From positions 1 through 6,274 of the forward strand of contig SYDD01000208.1 of NCBI GenBank assembly GCA_005786775.1: a stretch of DNA of 6,274 bases, read 5' to 3'. This document shows, one piece after another, positions 1 through 6,209 of the stretch (position 1 is its first letter; every line of letters starts with the position of its first letter). A program made the position numbers and the translations under genes. Source of the DNA: Opitutaceae bacterium (lineage in GTDB: Bacteria > Verrucomicrobiota > Verrucomicrobiia > Opitutales > Opitutaceae). The notes under the pieces were generated by a model. That model did not search any database. It saw only the letters and a program-made list of their open reading frames with translations, and was not told the DNA's origin.

Positions 1-1164
1 GCGCGACTTGCCCGCCAGCGCCGCGGGCTCGAGGCCCTCGCGTAGCAAGCGCGCATAATCGGTCGCGCTGACCGGCCGCGTTTGGCTGTCCATCCAGTTG
101 AACAGGTAGATCCCATCCGCCCCCTCGTGCCGCATTCGGGCCGCGAATCCACGCAGCGCCGCGAGGTCCAGTGGCACGCTCTGGCCGGTCGGGTAGGCGC
201 GTAGGTTGTGCTCGACGCCGGGCAGAAATGCGACGCCCGGCGCCGCCGCCGCGAGCCGTGCCCGCCAGTCCGCCGCGGGCAGCGCGAAGTCCGAGGTCGA
301 CCAGAAGGGCGCGGCGACGACGAGGTCCACGAGCCCCTCGCGCGCCCATGCGATGGCGTCCATCCCGAGGCCCGCCGCGGCGTCGGGGTGGCTTGGCACG
401 CGGACGCCGAGCAAAATCGGCCGGCCGCGGCGGGCGCCCCACTCGCGGGTGAGGCGCCGCGCCTCCCGCACCACCTCGAGGAGATGGCCTGCCTCCTCCT
501 TTTCGCGTCCCGGCGTCAGGTGGTGCCCGAAGCGCATCCAGTCGAGCTCGAGGCCGTCCGGCGCGTAGCGTTCGAGCAGCTCACGCAGGAAATCGAGCGC
601 GTGCGCCCGCACCTCCGGGTGGCGGAAGTTGAGGGCGCCGTTCGCCGAGGGCGGGAACGGCCCGGCGGGCTGTCGCCGGAACTCGGGATGACGCCGCCAG
701 AACCCCGAGTGCATGAAGTTCGCGGGGTCATCCACCGAATGGGCGTCGTTCATCCGCATCGAGAGCCACGGCGAAAGGCCGCGGGTCCGCGCGCGGTCAA
801 TCCACACTGCGTAAGGGTCCAGGCCGGCCGCGTCGAGGCGCTGGGCGTTGCGCGGCCAGACGTGGTCCGGCGCGCGCCCGTCGACCGGGTCCCAGATGGC
901 TTCGCGGGTCCGGCTGCGGAAGCTGGCCCGCATCGCGTTGGGGCTGAGGAACAGGTGCGTGACCCGCGTGCCCGCGTACTGGTCCACCCAGGCGTGCAGG
1001 CCCGCAACGGTCATCTCCTCCGGTGGCCGCGTGCCGAAGAAGTGACTGTTGTCCTCGTTCACTACGAGCATCCCGCGCAAGGCGGGCGGCGGCTCGGCGG
1101 CGGGCGAAGACAGGACGACGAGGGCGGCCAGAAAGGGGCCGGCAAGGCGGGGAAGGGCGGACAT
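1..1164 (-). CDS. Secreted glycoside-hydrolase-like TIM-barrel protein (C-terminus cut by window edge)
   Basis: 388 residues are visible; the frame is still open at base 1, so the C-terminus is missing. The start at 1164 was chosen because it opens a Sec signal peptide (positive residue, hydrophobic stretch at residues 9-20, cleavage likely after the Ala-Ala near residue 23). A TTG at 1200 would only add a polar leader. The mature part resembles hypothetical or family-10-like glycosyl hydrolases. It has an early strand with GMLVVNEDNSHFFG (31-44), WLSMRMNDAH (133-142), DGLELDWMRFGHH (203-215, with acidic E206 and D208 at a strand end), then LLGVRVPSHPDAA (251-263), AREGLVDLVV (274-283) and GIYLFNWMD (351-359). 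This succession of strand-end polar motifs is typical of a (beta/alpha)8 barrel whose acidic residues do catalysis. The substrate cannot be read from the sequence. The gene lies 55 bp downstream of the dienelactone-hydrolase gene on the same strand, so they are probably co-transcribed. No Shine-Dalgarno sequence precedes the start. I am sure of the coding region, fairly sure of the barrel fold, and unsure of enzymatic activity. Confidence 0.87.
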   Translation of the reverse strand, partial: MSALPRLAGPFLAALVVLSSPAAEPPPALRGMLVVNEDNSHFFGTRPPEEMTVAGLHAWVDQYAGTRVTHLFLSPNAMRASFRSRTREAIWDPVDGRAPDHVWPRNAQRLDAAGLDPYAVWIDRARTRGLSPWLSMRMNDAHSVDDPANFMHSGFWRRHPEFRRQPAGPFPPSANGALNFRHPEVRAHALDFLRELLERYAPDGLELDWMRFGHHLTPGREKEEAGHLLEVVREARRLTREWGARRGRPILLGVRVPSHPDAAAGLGMDAIAWAREGLVDLVVAAPFWSTSDFALPAADWRARLAAAAPGVAFLPGVEHNLRAYPTGQSVPLDLAALRGFAARMRHEGADGIYLFNWMDSQTRPVSATDYARLLREGLEPAALAGKSR

Positions 1165-1219
1165 CCGCCGCCAGCCGAAGCGGTTCCGGGCGCGGGGCAA
1201 GGCGGATCCGCGCGCCGGG

Positions 1220-2014
1220 TCAGAGGCGGGCCAGAATGGCCTTGAGGCGGGTCCACGCCTCGGTGCGTGCCCGCTTGTTTGCCTCCGAGCCTGCCGGGTC
1301 CTCGCCCGCGCGCATGAAGCCGTGGCCGGCGCCGGGGTAGGTGACGGGCTCGAAGAGGCGCTGCGCCGCCTTCATCGCCTGCTCGGTCGCGGGGAGGCCG
1401 GCGTTGATGCGGGCGTCATTTTCCGCGTAGAAGCCGTAGATCGGGGCTTTGATCCGCGGCACCGCGGCCGCGTCCGGGCCGGAACCGTAGAACACGAGGC
1501 CGGCGGCGATCGCCGGGTTGTGGGTCGCGTACAGGAAGGTCTTGGCGCCGCCCCAGCAGAAGCCGCCCACCACTACTTTGCCCGAGCACGCCTCAAGGCG
1601 CCGCACGTGGGCGACCGCGGCGTCGAGGTCCGCGTCGATCTGCGTCTGCGGCAGGCCTTGGATCTTCGCCCGTGCGCCGTCAGGCCCGCCGAGGCTCTCG
1701 GTGCCGCCGCCGTTCGGGCCCGTCCCCGAGAGGAAGTCCGGCGCGATCGCGATGTAGCCCGCCGCCGCGAACTGGTCGACCATCCCGCGCACCCAGTCGG
1801 TGAGGCCGAAGATCTCGTGGATCAGCACCACCGCGGTCGCCTTGCCCTTCGCCTCGGGGAATCCGAGGAAACAGCGCACCTGGCGGTCGCCGTGCTTGAT
1901 CGTGACCCACTCGAGGTGGCGGGGCGACTGCTCGAGGCGGGCCTTGGCCCAGTCCTGGGCGGCGGCGGTGGCGGCGGTGACGGCGAAGGCGGCGGCGAGG
2001 AGGATGATTCTCAT
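1220..2014 (-). CDS. Secreted dienelactone hydrolase family alpha/beta hydrolase
   Basis: 264 residues. I chose the ATG at 2014 because it begins directly with a Sec signal peptide (MRIILLAAAFAVTAATAAAQ, cleavage near residue 19 or 20). A start at 2047 in the same frame would place 11 polar residues before it. The mature protein is a compact alpha/beta hydrolase with all dienelactone-hydrolase hallmarks: HEIFG (66-70, with the conserved Glu67), the nucleophile elbow GGFCWGG (150-156) with Cys153, Asp200 in AENDAR, and His231 in GAGHGF. The nucleophile is Cys, not Ser, as in true family members. The family hydrolyses ester or lactone bonds; classical dienelactone hydrolase works in the cytoplasm on chloroaromatic breakdown products. 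Export and the neighbouring pectate lyase and glycoside-hydrolase-like protein suggest a periplasmic esterase acting on polysaccharide-derived esters, which is inference. It is probably the first gene of a two-gene unit with the downstream TIM-barrel gene, and is divergent from the pectate lyase. There is no Shine-Dalgarno sequence; a C-rich stretch abuts the ATG. Confidence 0.93.
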   Translation of the reverse strand: MRIILLAAAFAVTAATAAAQDWAKARLEQSPRHLEWVTIKHGDRQVRCFLGFPEAKGKATAVVLIHEIFGLTDWVRGMVDQFAAAGYIAIAPDFLSGTGPNGGGTESLGGPDGARAKIQGLPQTQIDADLDAAVAHVRRLEACSGKVVVGGFCWGGAKTFLYATHNPAIAAGLVFYGSGPDAAAVPRIKAPIYGFYAENDARINAGLPATEQAMKAAQRLFEPVTYPGAGHGFMRAGEDPAGSEANKRARTEAWTRLKAILARL

Positions 2015-2132
2015 GGGGTGTGGCGCGGGGTGGGTTAGTCGAGGCAAACGGGACCCGCCGGCGACGCAAGGCGGGACCGCGAAAGCCTCGCCACCCCGTC
2101 ACCTCGGGCCCAGCCTCGCGTCTTTCCTTGCG
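2015..2132. promoter_or_regulatory. Divergent intergenic control region between esterase and pectate lyase
   Basis: This 118-bp gap separates two divergently transcribed exported-enzyme genes, so promoters for both must lie here or overlap the coding ends. I find no convincing -35/-10 pair on either strand. The only strong signal is the nested inverted repeat listed separately. A pyrimidine-rich run (TCTTTCC, around 2121-2127) sits just ahead of the pectate lyase start, and a C-rich run precedes the esterase start on the other strand. Neither start has a Shine-Dalgarno sequence. Confidence 0.5.
2026..2098. repeat. Long nested imperfect inverted repeat in divergent promoter region
   Basis: Three sets of complementary arms are nested. 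CGGGGTGG at 2026-2033 pairs with CCACCCCG at 2091-2098. CGAGGC at 2040-2045 pairs with GCCTCG at 2085-2090. GGACCCGCC at 2051-2059 pairs with GGCGGGACC at 2070-2078, with one A-A mismatch (2053/2076). On the right side the outer and middle arms are directly adjacent; on the left they are separated by the 6-base bulge GTTAGT. The central loop is 10 bases (2060-2069). That gives about 22 base pairs across 73 bases. It lies upstream of both genes with no U-tract, so it is not a terminator for either. An operator or a leader RNA structure is possible. The pairing is seen directly; a function is inferred. Confidence 0.55.
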
Positions 2133-3638
2133 ATGCGCCCCGCCTCTGTTCTCGCCCTCGTCCTCACGTTCGCCGCTCCGGCCCCCGTTACCGCCGCCGC
2201 TCCCGCCCCGGACTCCCTGCCGTTGGCGGCCGAGGCCCGGGCCGGCCTCGCCCGCGCCACCGCGTTCCTGCGGGGTATCAGCGCCGGCGGCGGCTACCTC
2301 TGGCGCTATTCGCCCGACCTGCGCGAACGCGCCGGGGAAAATACCGCTACGCCGACGCAGGTCTGGGTCCAGCCTCCGGGCACGCCCGCGGTAGGCCAGG
2401 CCTTCCTGCGCGCGTGGGAGGTGACTGGTGACCCCGCCTATCTCGACGCGGCGCAGGCCGCGGCCGATGCCCTGGCGATCGGCCAGCTGGAGTCGGGCGG
2501 CTGGGACTACTTGATCGACTTCGACCCCGCGCAAGCTTCCGCCTGGTACCGCCGGACCGATGTCGGGCGGATTTCACCCGCCGAGGCGGCGAAGCGTAAA
2601 AACACCACGACCTACGACGACGACAATACCCAGAGCGCGCTGCGGCTGCTGGTCGCGGTCGTCGCCGCCTCCCCCGCGCCCGGCGGGGAGCGCGGGGCGC
2701 GCCTGCGCGCGGCCCGCGACTATGGGCTCCGCCGCCTGCTCGAGGCACAGCGCCCCAACGGAGGCTGGCCTCAGCGCTGGAACGGCCAGCGCGTCGACCC
2801 CGCCGAATATCCGATTCGGCCCGCCCGGATTCCGGCGGACTATCCCCGCGAGTACCCGAAGACCAATTACACCGGTTACTACACCTTGAACGACAACACT
2901 CAGCGGGACTGCGTGCTGACACTGCTTGAGGCGGCGCGCGCGACGGGCAACGCGGAGTACCGGGCGGCGGCGCTGCGCGGCGTGGATTTCCTACTGCTCG
3001 CCCAGTTGCCGGAGCCCCAACCCGTCTGGGCCCAGCAGTATAACCAGGAGCTTGAGCCCGCGTGGGCTCGCGCCTTCGAGCCGCCCAGCGTGTGCTCCAG
3101 CGAGAGTGTAGGCGCGCTGCGCCTGCTGATCGAGATGCATCTGGAAACGGGAGACGCCCGCTACCTCGCGCCAGTCCCACGGGCCCTAGCCTGGTTTGCC
3201 CGCTCTGAGATTGCGTCCAGCCGCTGGGCGCGGATGTACGAGCTCGGCACCAACCGGCCGATCTACGGGGATCGCGACGGGCGCATCAAGTACCGGCTCG
3301 AGGACCTGAGCGAGGAGCGGCGCACCGGCTACTCCTGGGAAAGCGATTACGGGGTGGTCGCCCTCCGCCGGCAGTACGAGGAGGTCCGCGCGCAGGGGCG
3401 GGACGCCCTACTCACCAAACGAAACGCCGCGGAAGAGAAGGCGCGTTCCGCGGCCGGACGCGCTGCGCAGGCCCGGGCGTTCGAACCCAAGGTACGCGCG
3501 GCCCTTAACGCCCTCGACGCCGAGGGCCGCTGGCTCGCCCCGGCCGGCCGCCGCACGCCCGGGCCCTGGATCACCACCTCCGCCTATATCGCCAACGCGC
3601 GCGTGCTTTGCGATTATCTGGAGGCGGTCCGGCCCTGA
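2133..3638 (+). CDS. Secreted pectate lyase, polysaccharide lyase family 10
   Basis: 501 residues. The frame is open far upstream, but the ATG at 2133 starts a clear signal peptide (hydrophobic stretch at residues 5-22, Ala-rich cleavage region near 21-24), so it is the likely start. Family 10 lyases cleave polygalacturonate by beta-elimination with calcium in an alpha/alpha toroid. Seen here: a helical N-terminal part with GGWDYLIDF (122-130), the calcium/substrate-type motif TTYDDDNTQSALRLL (159-173), NGGWPQRW (209-216), a second copy-like motif YTLNDNTQRDCVLTLL (250-265), WAQQYNQELEPAWARAFEPPS (299-319, split by a conserved LEPA core), ES (324-325), WARMYELGTNRPIYGDRDG (365-383) and SEERRTGYSWE (393-403). 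Arg313 and Arg366 are candidates for the catalytic Arg; I cannot decide which by eye. A charged Ala-rich helix (about 425-450) precedes the last toroid segment (about 455-500). The protein is longer than the roughly 330-residue family catalytic core. The gene is divergent from the esterase/TIM-barrel pair, which suggests shared regulation. Exported product; no Shine-Dalgarno sequence. Confidence 0.93.
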   Translation: MRPASVLALVLTFAAPAPVTAAAPAPDSLPLAAEARAGLARATAFLRGISAGGGYLWRYSPDLRERAGENTATPTQVWVQPPGTPAVGQAFLRAWEVTGDPAYLDAAQAAADALAIGQLESGGWDYLIDFDPAQASAWYRRTDVGRISPAEAAKRKNTTTYDDDNTQSALRLLVAVVAASPAPGGERGARLRAARDYGLRRLLEAQRPNGGWPQRWNGQRVDPAEYPIRPARIPADYPREYPKTNYTGYYTLNDNTQRDCVLTLLEAARATGNAEYRAAALRGVDFLLLAQLPEPQPVWAQQYNQELEPAWARAFEPPSVCSSESVGALRLLIEMHLETGDARYLAPVPRALAWFARSEIASSRWARMYELGTNRPIYGDRDGRIKYRLEDLSEERRTGYSWESDYGVVALRRQYEEVRAQGRDALLTKRNAAEEKARSAAGRAAQARAFEPKVRAALNALDAEGRWLAPAGRRTPGPWITTSAYIANARVLCDYLEAVRP

Positions 3639-3677
3639 GCCGGCCGGGATTCTTGCCGCCGCGCGTTGGGGGCGGCG
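3629..3677. terminator. Possible hairpins in the convergent gene gap
   Basis: Two genes converge on a 39-bp gap (3639-3677). One hairpin straddles the pectate lyase stop: CCGGC at 3629-3633 pairs with GCCGG at 3639-3643, followed by a short T-rich ATTCTT. A second pairs GCCGCC at 3655-3660 with GGCGGC at 3671-3676 across a 10-base loop. Neither has a real T-tract, so these are weak candidates for termination of the two converging transcripts. Confidence 0.3.
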
Positions 3678-6077
3678 TCAGCGGTAGAGCAGGGCCCGCT
3701 CGCGGCGGGCCGCGAAGTCGCGCAGGCCGGGCTCCCACGCGGCCTTGATCCGCGCCAGCGACTCCCCGCGGCGGATCGCGTCGAGCGTCGCGTCGTCCCC
3801 CAGCAGACGCGCCATCGCGTCGACGTTAAATTCCGTCGGGTAGAGCCGCCGCAGGGCGAGCGCCAGCTCGATGCCGATATCGACCACCGAGCAAGCTGCG
3901 CGATTGGTAAGGATCACGCGGACACCGCCGCACTCGCGGTCCTTGTGCTTCAAGGCCGAGGCCGGCCCCGGGTAAAAGTCCATCGAGGGCGTGAAGCGCA
4001 CCGGCTGGAAGCGCACGCCGGGGAGGTTTCGCGCGTTCAGCTCCGCGGCGAGGCGCACGCCGTCCACGAACGGCGCGCCGACCTGCTCGAACGGCCGGAT
4101 GGTCCCGCGGCCCATCGAAATCACAGTGCTTTCCAGCAGGCAGAGTCCGGGATAGAGGGTGGCGGCAGTCTGGCTGCGCATCGACGGCGAGGGGTTCACC
4201 CAGCCGAGGCCGGTCTCGTCGAGCCACTGGTCGCGCGTCCAGTTCGCGCAGCGGACGACCTCGAGGTTCGCGCCGAAGCCGCGCTCTGTATTAAAGAACA
4301 CCGCCAGCTCGCCTAGGGTCATGCCGTGCCGGACCGGCATCGGGTGGAAGCCGATGAAGCTCGGCGGCCGCGTCATCACCGGGCCCTCCCAGCGCGTGCC
4401 GGTGATCGGGTTCACCCGGTCAAGGACCATCAGGCGCTTGCCCGCGCGCGCCACGGCCTCCACCGCCGCGCCCACCGTCGCGGAATAGGTGTAGAACCGC
4501 GCGCCGATGTCCTGCAGGTCCACCAGCAGGACGTCGAGGTCCCGCAGGTGCTCGGCCTTGGGCGCGTGGGCGCGGATGACGGCCTGGTCGTGCTCGGCCG
4601 CGGACATTCCCGGGGCCCGGCGCGGGGTCTCGCCGTAAAGGCTGTAGATGGGGAGGCCGGTCTTCTCGTCCACGGTGTCGCCCACCTTCTCGTCGGCGGT
4701 GCCGCGGATGCCGTGCTCGGGGCTGAACAGCGCGGTGAGCTTCACCCCGGGCGCGCCGTGGAGGAGGTCGATCGTGGAGCGGCCCTGGCGGTCGCGGCCG
4801 CTCGGGTTGGTGATGAGGCCGACGCGGAGCCCGCGCAGGCGGGCGAAGTCCTCCGCCACGAGCACGTCGATCCCGTTGCGCACCGCGTCGCGGTCGAGGC
4901 CCATCGCCTCCGCCGCCAGCGTCGCGACCTCGCGGCGGATCGGGGTGGAGTCGCCCTTGCCGTCGGGGTGGACGCGGTTCCCAAGGAGAATGACGAACGC
5001 GCCGGAACCCGGGTCGATCCACACGCTGGTGCCGGTCCAGCCGGTGTGGCCAAAGCTGCGGCCGGCGGGGAACCAGCGGCCGCGCGGGCCCGAGTACGAG
5101 GTGTCAATGTCCCAGCCGAGGCCGCGCCGGGCGGAGCCGTCGTTCTGCACGCGCGTCATCTCCGCGACGCTCTCCGGCCGGAGGATGCGCACGCCGTCGA
5201 GAGTGCCGCGGCCGAGGATCATCCGGCAGAAGCGCGCGAGGTCGGCGGCGGTCAGGAAAAGACCCGCGTGGCCGGCGACGCCGCCCATCCGCCGGGCCGT
5301 GGGGTCGTGGACCTCCCCGTGGATCATCCGGCCCCCAACCTGCTCGGTGGGGGCGATGCGGGCCAGGCGGGCGGGGGCGGGTCGGAAACCGGTGTCGCGC
5401 ATCCCCAACGGTCCGAAGATCTCCGCCTGCGCGTAGACGTCGAGGGGCCGGCCGTCCGCGATCCGCACCAGTTCCCCGAGGAGGATGAAGTTGATGTCGC
5501 TGTAGACAAACCGGCTGTCGGGCGCCTGCTGCAGCCGCTCGGCGCAGGCACGCTCGATCGCCGCGGCGGTGCCCTCCCAGGCCGGCGTGGCGGGGATCCC
5601 CGGCCGGAGGCCGGACAAATGGGTCAGCAGGTGCCGCACGGTCACCCGCTCCTTGCCGTGTTGGGCGAAGGCGGGGAGGTAGCGGGCCACAGGGGCGTCG
5701 AGCTCCAGCCGCCCGCGTTCCACCAGCTGCATCACGGCCGTGGTCGTCGCGACGACCTTGGTCAGGGAGGCCGCGTCATAAATCGTGTCTTCGGTCGCGG
5801 GGAGCGGCGCCGGGACGAGCGCGCGCTGGCCATAGGTCCGGCGGTAAGTCTCGCCCGCGCGCTCGATCCAGAGCACGCCGCCCGGGATCTTCCGGTCCGC
5901 GATCGCGCGCGCGACGGCGGCGTCGATGGCGGCGAGCTTTTCCGGGAGGAAGGGCGCGCGCGCGGCGGCCGGGGTGGGGGCAGGGACGACGGCGGGCGGG
6001 GGCGGCGTGCCACACCCGGCGAGTAGGGCGAGGCCGAGGAGGACGAGGAACCGCGGGGCGGCGGGGGAGCCGGTCAT
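3678..6077 (-). CDS. Lipoprotein fusion: AmiE-like serine hydrolase + NamZ-type exo-N-acetylmuramidase (DUF1343)
   Basis: 799 residues. The ATG at 6077 is preferred over one at 6191 because it opens a lipoprotein signal peptide with lipobox LAGC (Cys22), followed by a Pro/Ala-rich tether (about 24-40). Domain 1 (about 45-395) is a beta-lactamase-family serine hydrolase: SLTK (104-107, nucleophile Ser104 and Lys107), YSD (192-194), RHLLTHLSGL (148-157), GHAGLF (269-274) and HTG (344-346, in place of KTG). Domain 2 (about 401-799) is DUF1343/NamZ (GH171): GLITNPSG (420-427), FSPEHGIRG (451-459), YSLYGE (478-483), VDLQDIGARFYTYS (519-532), LDRVNPITG (552-560), PVRHGMTLGEL (581-591), NPSPSM (628-633), YPGLCLLEST (642-651) and GRGTIRPFEQVGAPF (656-670). 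In B. subtilis, AmiE strips the peptide from MurNAc and NamZ then releases MurNAc from the non-reducing chain end; separate proteins do this. Here both steps would sit in one lipid-anchored chain, with only a few residues between domains. Domain assignments are firm; the activities are inferred. Confidence 0.94.
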   Translation of the reverse strand: MTGSPAAPRFLVLLGLALLAGCGTPPPPAVVPAPTPAAARAPFLPEKLAAIDAAVARAIADRKIPGGVLWIERAGETYRRTYGQRALVPAPLPATEDTIYDAASLTKVVATTTAVMQLVERGRLELDAPVARYLPAFAQHGKERVTVRHLLTHLSGLRPGIPATPAWEGTAAAIERACAERLQQAPDSRFVYSDINFILLGELVRIADGRPLDVYAQAEIFGPLGMRDTGFRPAPARLARIAPTEQVGGRMIHGEVHDPTARRMGGVAGHAGLFLTAADLARFCRMILGRGTLDGVRILRPESVAEMTRVQNDGSARRGLGWDIDTSYSGPRGRWFPAGRSFGHTGWTGTSVWIDPGSGAFVILLGNRVHPDGKGDSTPIRREVATLAAEAMGLDRDAVRNGIDVLVAEDFARLRGLRVGLITNPSGRDRQGRSTIDLLHGAPGVKLTALFSPEHGIRGTADEKVGDTVDEKTGLPIYSLYGETPRRAPGMSAAEHDQAVIRAHAPKAEHLRDLDVLLVDLQDIGARFYTYSATVGAAVEAVARAGKRLMVLDRVNPITGTRWEGPVMTRPPSFIGFHPMPVRHGMTLGELAVFFNTERGFGANLEVVRCANWTRDQWLDETGLGWVNPSPSMRSQTAATLYPGLCLLESTVISMGRGTIRPFEQVGAPFVDGVRLAAELNARNLPGVRFQPVRFTPSMDFYPGPASALKHKDRECGGVRVILTNRAACSVVDIGIELALALRRLYPTEFNVDAMARLLGDDATLDAIRRGESLARIKAAWEPGLRDFAARRERALLYR

Positions 6078-6209
6078 CCGGCGAGGCAAGGCGCCGCGGG
6101 CGGCGGAGTCGAGGCTGCAGCCGCCGGGATGGGGCCAGATTGCGGTTGCCCTCGCGCGCGCGGGTGCGGTTTCCTTTCGGGCGATTCCCATAACTTACCC
6201 AGTACTCCC
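6078..6209. promoter_or_regulatory. Divergent intergenic region between murein lipoprotein and next exported gene
   Basis: 132 bp between divergent genes. It is GC-rich near the lipoprotein start and changes to a markedly more AT-rich stretch at about 6171-6207, which contains CATAAC/ATAACT (about 6189-6195). That is a plausible but weak -10-like element for the rightward gene; no good -35 lies 16-18 bp upstream. A hairpin with CGGCGG (6101-6106) and CCGCCG (6121-6126) is also present. I see no small gene here. Confidence 0.35.

Noticed and set aside
1165..1219. Possible promoter or terminator in the 55-bp gap between esterase and TIM-barrel genes
   Set aside because: I see no -35/-10 pair and no T-tract hairpin; read-through as one transcript is the simpler view.
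208..1245. 345-codon open frame on the plus strand opposite the TIM-barrel gene
   Set aside because: It is compositionally biased with no recognisable motif, while the minus strand encodes a signal peptide and conserved barrel motifs.
1800..2132. Upstream extension of the pectate lyase frame
   Set aside because: The extension overlaps the esterase gene antisense and would bury the signal peptide starting at 2133 inside the protein.
1680..2534. 284-codon minus-strand frame spanning the esterase start and the pectate lyase start
   Set aside because: It is out of frame with the esterase and antisense to the lyase; its Arg/Gly/Pro-rich translation has no family features.
4326..6026. 566-codon open frame on the plus strand opposite the lipoprotein gene
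   Set aside because: Its translation is low-complexity and rich in Arg, Gly, Ala, His and Val, with no domain motif. It mirrors a well-supported gene on the other strand; long antisense frames are expected at this GC content.
2037..6115. Shared 9-mer AGTCGAGGC at 2037-2045 and 6107-6115, both upstream of minus-strand starts
   Set aside because: Many 9-mer pairs are expected by chance in 6 kb of GC-rich DNA, and one copy is already part of the inverted repeat arm.
6078..6191. 38-residue N-terminal extension of the lipoprotein
   Set aside because: It would place a polar Arg/Ala-rich segment before the lipobox signal peptide, which would block export; the ATG at 6077 fits.
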